64,000 nucleotides of DNA from Phytophthora hibernalis (lineage: Eukaryota; Oomycota; Peronosporomycetes; Peronosporales; Peronosporaceae), in NCBI GenBank assembly GCA_012656075.1, contig JAAKBF010000030.1, forward strand, positions 62,001 through 126,000, read 5' to 3'. The notes under the pieces were generated by a model. That model saw nothing but the letters and a program-made list of their open reading frames with translations. It was not told the DNA's origin and did no database searches. The translations under genes and the position numbers were made by a program. This document shows, in pieces, positions 45,612-55,254 of this stretch (positions are counted from its first letter, which is position 1; each line of letters begins with the position of its first letter).

Positions 45612-47896
45612 ATGATGCGACTCCCGTGGCTGCTTCTTCTGGCCTCCTTCGCACTACCGCTGACCGCCGCCACATGCGCGTCCTGCGACGTGCCCGAGGC
45701 GCTGAGCTTCTGTCAGAGCTTCGTCTCGTACTCGGCCTGTCGCTCTGGCGGCTCCTGGAAAGAAATGGTGCTGCAAAATTTGAGTTTATTAAAGTTGAAG
45801 ACTATTTGTTTCTTATTTGTGCATTTGCAATTGGTGATTTGGACAGGACACAATTGCCGAGCAGCAGTACAATACGCTGCTCAATGGATCGAGCGACGCA
45901 GAAGACAGCAGCTGCTTGACGGCCTTGAAACGGACTCAGTGTCTTGCAGTCTTCAACGTCTGCGAGATGGGGACCCCAGAGACGCTCTGTCTAGACAGTT
46001 GCACGGAGGTTATTGTGTATTTTTTGCTCTTGTTGAAGTTGTTGAGGATACTTTTTGTGCTGACTTTTTCTGGTGCTGCTGTTAGGCTATTGAGACCAAT
46101 TGTTCGACGTTGTCCACGACACTCTTAGTAAATGTACAAGTTGATGCTTGTGGGAGTGAGAAAGAGCCGCTGACGGGGGTGAGCGGAGACGGCAAGTGCT
46201 TTGACACGGACTACGACGGACCGGCACGTACAGCTTGGATCATTGGATTCACGATTGCGGTTGTGTTCTCTTTCCTGGCCAGTGTGGGCATCAACTTGCA
46301 GAAGAAAGCTTTGAAGCAGAACGAGCTTGGACCGGAGCCGGTTCCGGCGTACCGATTGCCGCTGTGGGTGCTGGGCTTTGTGCTGTGTGTTGTGGGCTCC
46401 GTGTTGGATTTTGTGGCGTTTGGATTGGCCCCGCAGAGCTTGTTAGCTCCGTTGGCGGCGCTTACACTCGTTTGGAATATGATGCTCGCGCCTTGTTTCA
46501 ACAAGGAGAAACTCAGCAAGAAGGATATCGCATCCACACTGGTTATATTTGTGGGCGCTACAATCGCGGTCGTATTCGCATCTCACGCGACGCCGACGTA
46601 CAACCTGGATATGCTTCTCGCTCTCTACAGGGACCCGCTCACCATCGTATATTTTTGCGTGGTTTTCCTGGCTGTGGTCGTACACTATGCAGTGATCAAG
46701 ATCGTTGATACCTTCTGTCTGATGAACAAACGGCATCGAATTATTCAGGTTGGCACGCCTGCTGTCTGGGCAACCGTGCGCCTCGTGGGGTATGCTGGCT
46801 TGGCTGGAACGCTGGGAGGCCAATCAGTCCTGTTTGCCAAATCGTCAGCGGAGCTATTGAAGGGGGTATTTAATGGGGATGCTAGCTGTTTCGCGCACTA
46901 CCAGACGTACCTCATCGTGCTCGCACTGGTAGTATGCCTTATTCTACAGATCCGCTACTTGAACGGTGGTCTTGTACATTACGACGCACTTTCGATGGTC
47001 CCGGTGTACCAGGCGTATTGGGTGATCAGCGGTGTGCTCGGTGGAGTCATCTACTTCCAGGAAATTCGCACCTTCTCGGCATTGCAAGCAGTCATGTTCG
47101 TGTTGGGCATCGGTATCAGCATTTTCGGCGTCGTTCTACTCTCGCGTCGTAAGCATGCACCAACAACCTCAACGACCAAACGCAAAGTAGAACGCGGCTT
47201 CAGCTTCACGTCGTCTTCAGACTCCAAGCAAGAATCTAAGAGCCCAGACATGCGCCTTACACGCGTCTCGGAATCCCCATCGACCAATGCTGCTGCTGTT
47301 GAGCAGGAAACGGTCCCGCGCACAGATACAGCTCGAGAACTCCTCAGCTCCATTCTTGAGGTACTAGGTGAAGATAGCAATACAGAAGAGTCTGACGTCG
47401 AGGACGGCAACAACGACCGACGCAGTGACAACGACGTATCCGAATACGCCAACCGCCAGGCGATCGACAACTATTTGGACATGTCAACGACGGTGGGTCT
47501 TTCTGAGATCCTAGGCAGCTTGGGTCTGCGTTCAACTGAGAATGGAATCCTGAGCCGGCGCATGTCAAGTCGGTGAGTATTTCATGCTGGCAGCAAAATG
47601 TACCATTTGACTGACCTGATTAATTGTTTGTTGATTTGAACAGTGGTACAAGTACCTCACGAAGACGTTCACGGCGCAGTATGGATGATATTGAGGTGGG
47701 CTTACCAGCAGCTACACGCGAAGCAAACCCAAGAAAGCCGCTACCCAAGCGCCGTTCTATCACATTCTCAAGCTTTAGGTCCTCTTCTACCAAGGACAAG
47801 GACAAAAGGACGAGGACACTCCGCCGAAGGACTTGGTGTAATACTGTCCCGCTAGTTTCCATTAGCTTCTCTATCATAATATGCTCCAGCTCATAA
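45612..47896 (+). CDS. NIPA-type magnesium transporter with secreted cysteine-rich (Frizzled-CRD-like) ectodomain
   Basis: Exons 45612..45767, 45847..46008, 46086..47572 and 47644..47896 (introns 79, 77 and 71 bp) close to 685 residues. MMRLPWLLLLASFALPLTAA is a signal peptide. About 120 residues with twelve cysteines follow; the spacing CLTALKRTQCLAVFNVC...LCLDSCTEAIETNC resembles a Frizzled cysteine-rich domain. Then comes a NIPA domain of about nine membrane helices (AWIIGFTIAVVFSFLASVGI, LAPQSLLAPLAALTLVWNMM, SMVPVYQAYWVISGVLGGVIYF). NIPA proteins carry Mg2+ across plasma or endosomal membranes. The cytoplasmic tail is Ser/Arg-rich and acidic, continued by exon 4 (GTSTSRRRSRRSMDD). If intron 3 is retained the protein stops at 47576. 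TCATTCAG at 45483 could be the initiator. It ends 38 bases from the convergent polycystin gene. Confidence 0.85.
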
Positions 47897-47934
47897 CAAC
47901 GCAAAAGCCTTTGACTTCGACATAGACGCAAAGT

Positions 47935-50871
47935 TCACAGCAACTGGTTGTTCGACGCATCAGGAATCGTGACGAGCGTAGAAGTCATTGATGTCTTGTG
48001 TTGCTTGTGAGCTCGCAGCGACTGTGCAACTGATCCGCGACGCAGCACATCGTGATCAGTGGTGCCTGTATCGCCGCCGCGCTGGAGCGCTTGGACATCT
48101 TGCTTTAATTCGTTTACGGCTCGTAAGAGTGCTTCATTTTGCAGTGCTAGCTGCAGTACCATTCCTTCCAGCAGCGTAGTATTGCCACTTGTGCGATCTC
48201 GACGGTTTTCAGCTTTCGAGCTTCGAGCGTACTTTGCTCTGGGCTGTCGAGATGAAGACGAATTACAGTCATAGTTCTCATCCCCGCTTTCGTCTTGATC
48301 CGGTGCAAACTTTAAACTCGGGGTGTCGGTATCAGCAGGCAGCACCGTGCTCTGCATCTCAGCTGCCCTCCTTCGCTTAATCACCACCTCCAGCCCACGT
48401 GGAACAAGATTTACGAGTTTTGCACCGAATGCTCGAACATATTCAACAGTTTCGTGCCATAGGTCGAGATGCATTGGTGCAGCCTCAAGTAGCTCGTCGT
48501 TGTTTCCGATTTTACGTTTGTGGGGATGCAATCGCTGTCGATCAACATCGATTTCCCGCTTGGCCTTCAGGTAACCTTCGTAGATGACAACCAGGAACAG
48601 GTTGGACGCAACGAAGACATTAAAGAGCAAAAAGCAGGCTAGTAACAGGGTCCGGAGTGTTGATGTGCCTGCTGCATCGTGACCAACCTCTCCAGAGTAT
48701 GTGGACGAAAACCCCAGCAATGAGGAAGCTCCCGTCGCTCCGGATGTACCTCCACTTCCAGTCTGAAGTAAAACCGCGAGCAGCGAACGAATAGCCTCGG
48801 GTAAACTCTGAAAGAGAGATGACTGCGCTCCAAACACAATTAAACAGGCACTGGCATATCCGATGACTACGAGAGACACCATGATGATCAACACGAACAA
48901 TTGAGGTGCAGCACACATCACCGCACGAATTAGTAAATCCACATGCCGCGAAACTCGCAGCATGAGCAACAACTCAATCCAAGCAAGGCACACACTGGCA
49001 CTCAATGCGAGCTGGGCAGCACGGAAAGTCTCGGTATAAGGCCTCAAAGGCACGAACCTGTCCGAGTCCAGTGGTAGCTCAGAAGGCCGCTTTAATAATG
49101 CAACCAGCCGAAGCAGCCATGTAACAACATAGCAGAGCAGGCCGATCAGTCTTACGCCAGTCCCGTGACGGCGGTGCACAGGGATTCGTCGTGTGTTTAA
49201 ATTAGTCTTCCTGAGGTTGGATCGCTGCCAAATTGCTTGATACTGCCATTGCCTTGAGCGGGTACGCGCTAGTGCCAGAACTTCATCCAAGAAGAAATAC
49301 GTGTAAAACAAAATCACAATGATATGGCACGCCGATGTGACCCGGTGATCCGCATCAAACAGGAAACTGCTCGTGAGAGGGGCCACTCCTGCGCTAAGCG
49401 AAGCGACAGCTCCACCAGATGCAGGAAGCTCCACCAGAAAGCGTAGTGCGATCACATGCCGCAACATTGCATTGTACAAGCTCAAGTCCACCATGACAGC
49501 ACGTGTCTGGCCGTCAATGTAGTCGTTGCTTTTCAGTGCCTCCAAAATGCTAACAGCTTGAATTCCATTCGAACGAGGGAGAACGACCGAAAATGCAGGA
49601 GCAGGTAGTGAGTACTGAGCAGTTGAGACTGACATGGTCGAGAAAAACGCGGAGCGCTCATTGTCCGTATCGGTGCCATTGAGCCCCTCAAACGTGTATG
49701 AATCTCCACCAAGCGCTGGGATAGGGTCACATGACTCCATGCTCAGTGTAAAATCTCCATCGCTCGAGCCGTAGCAGTAGTTAACGTCATCAAGCGTGCT
49801 GTCCGACGAGAAGAACGATGTCACTCGAGAAGAGCACTCAAAACTTTGTGCACGGAGCTGACCGATGCGAACGCCACCGATAACACGATTGCTCTTCGGA
49901 ATAGATAAGGTAGTCGACGTAATGTCCGGGTAGGTGATGATAATAAGTGGTCCTTGCAACCACTCGATGAGTTCTTGAGCGTTTATGATGTCGGCAAAAG
50001 TTTTAGCTGCACCTGATGACGTCGTGGTGAACGGCGCTTCAAGATACTGCGCTATTAATTCAAGAAAAAGGATCGTTAATTACCCGAGCAGCGATTTGGA
50101 TTGTGTCGAACAATGTCACGTACAAGTGGTAGCATGCACGAAACGATACAGACGATCATGAGCGTAGTCATGAAGTGTGCTATAAATGAAAACGACAAGA
50201 AAAATAATCTGCAGTGCAATCGCATGTAGCTTCGAGCGTGCATTCGCTGTACGTCGCCGGTGGACCAGCGCGACGACGTATCTTCGACAAAGTTTTTGCA
50301 ATTGAGCGACGCGCTGTCCACTGGTGCTATGCCTTCGCCACCTGATCGAAGCAATCAATAAATCCGGTCACCACTTTGCGCTAACCTATAGCTTCACCAT
50401 TGAATTGTCCATCGGCTACCAACTTACCATCTCTGTAGCGCAACCACCGCTGAAATGCTTGAAATCTCGGTCAGTTCGTCCAATGAATGCACTACTTCGA
50501 TGCTGCCTCGTCGTCTCCGATGGGTAGGAGTTGCAGTCACCGTGCTGCTTGATTGCAGTCGATGATGCCAAGCATCTGACGACTGATTGTCCTGTTGCTT
50601 GCTATCGTCCCGATCACCGTGAGCCAACTCACTCTCCGTTACATCATTATCGTCGGCTGGGTCTCGTTGCCGTAGAGGCGGCAAGGCACTACCTCTCCGC
50701 CGGCGAGAAGCATCGCCATCTCCCATTCCATTCACAAAACGAGCCGAGCACCGTCGTAGCAGTACTCGGATCGGAATCGCTCGCTTTGGAAGGGTCTGTC
50801 GCGAAACTGAACAACGAAACCATTAGCGAGTACTGCAAATAACACGTACCCGTCTTCCTTGGTAAAACCAT
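47935..50871 (-). CDS. Polycystin-2-like (TRPP) cation channel
   Basis: Four exons close to 911 residues: 50871..50850, 50806..50428, 50341..50124 and 50051..47935 (introns 43, 86 and 72 bp). Exon 3 carries the first membrane helix (IALQIIFLVVFIYSTLHDY). The large extracellular polycystin domain follows (FADIINAQELIEWLQGPLI, ...GGVRIGQLRAQSFEC). Then helices S2-S6, a pore-like stretch (SSLFQSLPEAIRSLLAVLLQTG) and the last helix LLLACFLLFNVFVASNLFLVVIYEGY. The tail has a predicted coiled coil (LEGMVLQLALQNEALLRAVNELK), as polycystin-2 uses for assembly. The N-terminus is Arg/Ser-rich and cytoplasmic. Such channels conduct Ca2+ and act in cilia and endomembranes; flagellate zoospores are a plausible site. 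The 43-bp first intron is short, so translation might instead start at the in-frame ATG of NGMGDGD in exon 2. Confidence 0.85.
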
Positions 50872-51019
50872 CACGATGCAAACACCAACAAAGAGTCATG
50901 CAAACACAGTCCGTCTAAGGAATATATAGGTGAAGGTACCGGTCACGCGTAGTGAGCAGCAACCTCTTGAAATCATCTATCTGCCTGAAGTGGCGGTGAT
51001 AACCCGCATCTCCGCTTTT

Positions 51020-52643
51020 CTAATCTGCGGGCGACAGGAACGACGCGACCGTGCCGAAGAACATGAGGATGATGGCAAGTCCGGCAAGTCCCGTGTTGAG
51101 CCCGATCTCGCGCTTTGACAGGCGGTGGGAGAACAACTTGAGGTAGCACACGCACGGCAGGAACACCGACACCAGCATTGCGAAGAACGCACCCAGGAAC
51201 GAAGTCACACGCGCGAAATGGGGAACGAACAGCGCACAGCACAGAGCACCCATTCCGAGTGTCGTGCGAATGAAGGCACGGTAGAACACCAGTGTCTTGC
51301 CCGGCTTGTTCCGTGCAGCAGCACGCTTCTGGCTCGGCGAAAGCAGGAACTCCTCCAGCGCCAGTGCGATGGGGTGAAGCGTGATGGCAATCTTGCTCAT
51401 CGGGTTCAGTGCGATGGTCCACACGACCATTTGCGTTAGTGCACCTGGGTACGTCGCGATCAGGTTCAGCGTGATCTCCTTCTGGGTGGAAACGCCGAAC
51501 ATGAGGTAGCCAGCCATCTCTATAGCTCCGTACACGAGTCCGACAATGAAGTACGAAATGTTGAGTACGCGCGGGTAGTCAGCCTTGTTGGCCATGGAGC
51601 TGCAGATGGACGGGAACACCGAATGGCCGCCGAACGCCACCATCGTAAGCCCAATCGCCAGCGGAATCCGATCCAGGTCGCCAATCATCTGCAGCGGCTG
51701 CGGGTGCAGCAAACTTCCCGTTTCGTATCCAGGAGCGTCCGTGTCGATCGCAAAACCCACGTAGAAAATCGCGTACAGGCAGAAGAAGGAGGACAAAATG
51801 CCCAAGATGCTGAAATACGACAGCATCGACATGTGCGTCGTCCACATGGACGGCATGATCAGCATGAACGCCAAAATGGTCAACTGCGTCTCTGAAAACG
51901 ACGGAATCAACGCTGCCAACGTGTCACCAACTAAAAACACACACACACAAAAAAGTCAGCATCAAACCCTTTTAACCCCACCACAAAACCACTCACTCAG
52001 CACGTTGAACATGGCACAAGCCGTGAAAAGCTCCGCGAAGAATGTGACGCCAATGACGACGCGACCTTTGGTCCCGAAGGCCGCCTCGCCAATGTCCGGG
52101 TACGTGGTCATGCCTTCCTGGTAGTCCAGACACTTGCCCAGCAGCTTGGCCGTGTGGTTGGTCACGAGTGTAAAAACAGGAAGAGCGGCGCGCCAATGAG
52201 CCACCCACTGGAGCGCAGCGAGAAAGGGCTGGAGAGTACACCCACACCCAAGAGCACGTTGATGGCATTGAACACGGCGTCTTTGAAGCTGCTGGTGCCT
52301 TGAGCGGAGGTAGCTCCACTGCTACTGGCTGGAGACCAGAGCACGTCTCTCTGCTGCGTCTGCTGCTGTAGAAGCCTCTGTCTCTCGGTGTACGGACTGG
52401 TATTAAAGGTGCTGACGCGGCGAGGCGTTAGAGACACTGGAGACCTAAGAATTAGCAGTACAACGTGATTTTAGCGTTGAATAGGAGAAATTATTGCCAT
52501 TATTAGCGCCGTACTGCGTCCAGCCCTTCTTCGAAGGTCGAAGGCCAGGACGGAGCTGCGTCTTGCCCCAGGAGACGTGCGCGCGTCACAGAAGGCGAGT
52601 AGGAAGGCAGCAGAGGCTGATGTTCGCCCCCTGCCGACCCCAT
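51020..52643 (-). CDS. Amino acid/auxin permease-family (AAAP) transporter, one frameshift
   Basis: The core begins with SSFKDAVFNAINVLLGVGVL, the first helix of AAAP transporters, and continues through about eleven membrane helices to 51020 (LAGLAIILMFFGTVASFL). Such proteins move neutral amino acids across vacuolar or plasma membranes. A 66-bp intron at 51996..51931 (GTGAGT...TTTTAG) joins MFNVL to IGDTLAAL. One base is missing in the A run at 52172-52176 (plus strand), just before TLVTNHTAKLLGK; with it the frame is intact. The 5' end is unsure: the main frame opens after a probable acceptor TTCTTAG near 52446, and MGSAGGEHQPLLPSYS at the ATG 52643 is a likely first exon, but I could not find a donor that keeps phase. 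It starts 150 bases from the polycystin gene on the same strand. Confidence 0.8.
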
Positions 52644-52689
52644 AATTAGTCGATTGCGAGGAGCTCTGGGGTGTTGGGCCCTAATCAAA

Positions 52690-53237
52690 GAGTGACGTCA
52701 GACCAAGGTCTCAGCATAAAAATAGGGTGATGAGCGACGTGATTGGGTGGCCAAGCGTCGTCTTGGACGTGATTGGGCGAAATGCGCAGCGTCTCAACAA
52801 ATGGATCACTCTTGAGGTGGACATTATCGTCCACCTGCTGGGGTGACAGAGTGGCATTTTTGTACCGGTATGTACTGCAACATGGAAACTCGTTATCAGG
52901 AAGGTGTTGCCCACTTTGTCCAGCGCATTCTTTTCGGCGTGAATCCTGTCGTGACGCTGCAATTCTTGGAATTACTTCTCTGAATGTGTCGAAAGCAGCC
53001 AGTTGAAATTTTGTGGTTGTCGCTGTCGACCGTTTCCGTTTACAAAATTGAAATGGCATTATTTGAGCCGATTTTTTATAAATTCTGGGGGATATCCAAG
53101 ATCATCTACAGTTCGTTCTGTGAGCATATTGCATTCGCCTGGGGAAAGAGACGAAATACGAACTGGCATCAAGTTTATTTTGTATTACCGGTAGCTTTCA
53201 AGGTCGCAATGCTACAGGTAGCGTGATGCAAACCGTT
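52690..53237. other. Intergenic, no supported gene
   Basis: No gene recognised. Palindromes TACCGGTA at 52863 and 53186. Confidence 0.4.
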
Positions 53238-53975
53238 TTAAAACGGCCAAGCGTCCTCAAGTCTGTACTCGAAGATTTCGTCTTTCAAAGGCATGTCTCT
53301 CCTCTTCTGTTTGATAAGTCCCCCGTCAAAGTCCGCCGTGCTTAGAGCATCACGCGCTTCCTCAGTGAGCTGCTCCCACGTGATCAGGTCCTGGAACTCG
53401 CCCTCGTCCTGTGTAAATTGCAGCCTCGGCCTGGGAAATCCAAATCCGCGGTACGAATCCAGCTTCATACTTGAACCGTCAAGGTGCTCGGCTTCGACAG
53501 GGGTTTCGGATTTGGAGCGCCAGCCATAGTTCAATGACACGCCAAGAATCGTCGAGTTGGCGAGAGCAGGGTCGTCGATCCAGACAACAGCAGTCTCCCA
53601 GAAATGACGACGTTGGTATTTGGTGTTTCGTCCTTTAGGGAGATACCAAGTGTACATGATAGCCCACTTGTCCTCGTACCAGTCCGAGCGAGAGTACACT
53701 TGCGAGCCGAGGCTCGAGCCCGTGCACTCTCCATCTGCTGGACCAGTTCCCTTCAGACCGGCGCTGACGGACCCATCAGCTTGGACGGCAGGGTATGGAT
53801 AGCATCCGTAGGAGACCAGGAGCTGGGGCTTGAACTTCACGGCGGCCTTCTCGGAGTCAGTAGTCGGTTCTGGCTCAGAAAATGGTTGGACTTGGTCGTG
53901 ATCGATGTAAGTGACATCGGCTTGGATTGGCGCGAGCGTCAAGATCGCAGCAATGAGGAAGGCTTGTAGGCTCAT
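53238..53975 (-). CDS. NLP (NPP1-family, type 1) with altered heptapeptide
   Basis: An uninterrupted 245-residue secreted protein starting at ATG 53975. MSLQAFLIAAILTLAPIQA is a signal peptide. The mature part has the NPP1 order: DVTYIDHDQVQPF, a GCYPYPAVQ segment, two cysteines (58 and 84) as in type 1 NLPs, WAIMYTWYLPKG, AVVWIDDP, and a C-terminal block with LITWEQLTEEARDAL and DAWPF. NLPs include cytolysins that bind plant sphingolipids, but also many non-toxic members. The conserved GHRHDWE heptapeptide is here QRRHFWE (121-127): the first His and the Asp that help hold the metal ion are changed. On family knowledge this copy is probably not cytolytic. Nearby, 24588 and 26191 are two broken relatives. 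No introns. Confidence 0.9.
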   Translation of the reverse strand: MSLQAFLIAAILTLAPIQADVTYIDHDQVQPFSEPEPTTDSEKAAVKFKPQLLVSYGCYPYPAVQADGSVSAGLKGTGPADGECTGSSLGSQVYSRSDWYEDKWAIMYTWYLPKGRNTKYQRRHFWETAVVWIDDPALANSTILGVSLNYGWRSKSETPVEAEHLDGSSMKLDSYRGFGFPRPRLQFTQDEGEFQDLITWEQLTEEARDALSTADFDGGLIKQKRRDMPLKDEIFEYRLEDAWPF

Positions 53976-54083
53976 CCCTGCCGGTTGTGCTCGACGTGGA
54001 TTATTCAGAACTGATAGATAACGTAGCAGTTTACTAACAACTACTTCTAAGAAAGAGCTACCGGTAGAGCAGGCTTATAGTAG

Positions 54084-54359
54084 GTACACCGTTCACTCTA
54101 ATTAGTCGTGCTTCGAATATAGTCATGCTTCAGTACTTTTTCGTGACACCACGGACAACAAAATTTTCCCGAAGAGTTCAAAAGAGCACAAAGACAGCGG
54201 ATTTGAACAGATCTCGCCGAGCCGAAGCCAACCATGATATTTCTTCCAATAAAAAATAAATACTGTTGTCACAAGATCTATTCAAAAGTTCGACTTTCTC
54301 CGACAAATATCGTAAACCATAATTAGTCAGGGTCAGACTAATTAGAATGAACGGTGTAC
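54084..54359. mobile_element. 276-bp inverted-repeat element (MITE)
   Basis: GTACACCGTTCACTCTAATT continues to AGTC at the left (54084..54107) and recurs as its reverse complement at 54336..54359 with one mismatch in 24 bases. The interior is AT-rich and non-coding. No clear target duplication. It lies 110 bases upstream of the NLP start codon. Confidence 0.75.
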
Positions 54360-55254
54360 AGTACTCGAACTTACCGGTACGGCTGGAATTGAGCCAGAGT
54401 GTGCCGAACAGAAAACGCAAAATGCTTGGGTGCGGGATTTGCCTTCTCCGTATTTTTCAAATGTACTGTACAGGCCGTACTTTTTCACCCGCTGTGTGGA
54501 GAAAGTTTACGCCCACACACCACAACAGTAATTTGTATGATCTACTTACTTCAAGATATGTTTAGGAGTACCGTATTCAATGAGACAGTGGTAAAAAGGT
54601 CGCTTGCTATAAACTGTACATTGTATTGTAACGATCGTAAAAAGAAAATGTCCTTGATTTTCAAGTCATTTTAAAATATTTGAGTTTAGATGTTACCAGG
54701 TGTGTCTTACCGAATCCGAACTTTACGGTCCATGTATCTGTAGTATAATATTGGATTTGTCTTCAGGTGTAGTTTACATGTTAATACAGTCATTTGCCTC
54801 AATATCGACATCCTGATATGAATACAATTTTCAACTGAGATGACTGGTAAAGGGTTTCATAGAGTGGAGCCATTCCTGCAGAGGTTTTGGAAGGAATAAA
54901 TTCCAGAATGAATCTGGTCGGGGGCTCCGCCAGATCTATTCCTTTCCTGGGCTTGGCTGTCCCAGACCTGATTCAAACGCGAAAGGAAGGTGTTTGGGAA
55001 GGAATACATTCCAAGACGAGGGAGTACTTGTCACACCTTCCTTTGTACCGGAAGCACCAAAACTGTACAGTATGCACCACCAAAATACCACCTTCACCGT
55101 AAAAGGCAATTCGCACCCGCAACGCGAGGCGTTCATAGGAGCAATCCACTTTTAGCCAATCAGTGCGCAGTCGGTTGCCGGCCTCGAACCATAGCCACTC
55201 ACTTTTAAACAAGCCCCACTACGAACCACCTACGCCCGCGTACGCTTCTACAAG
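54360..55254. other. Intergenic, upstream of MULE
   Basis: Holds two related segments, AAGGAATAAATTCCAGA near 54890 and AAGGAATACATTCCAAGA near 54999, possibly subterminal repeats of the following transposon. No gene supported. Confidence 0.35.

Noticed and set aside
50052..50083. A 32-bp intron in the polycystin gene
   Set aside because: A 72-bp intron (50123..50052) uses the same acceptor, has a better donor (GTACGT) and keeps the hydrophobic helix frame.
51940..51955. AC dinucleotide repeat as a regulatory site
   Set aside because: A short microsatellite within the permease intron; no further evidence.
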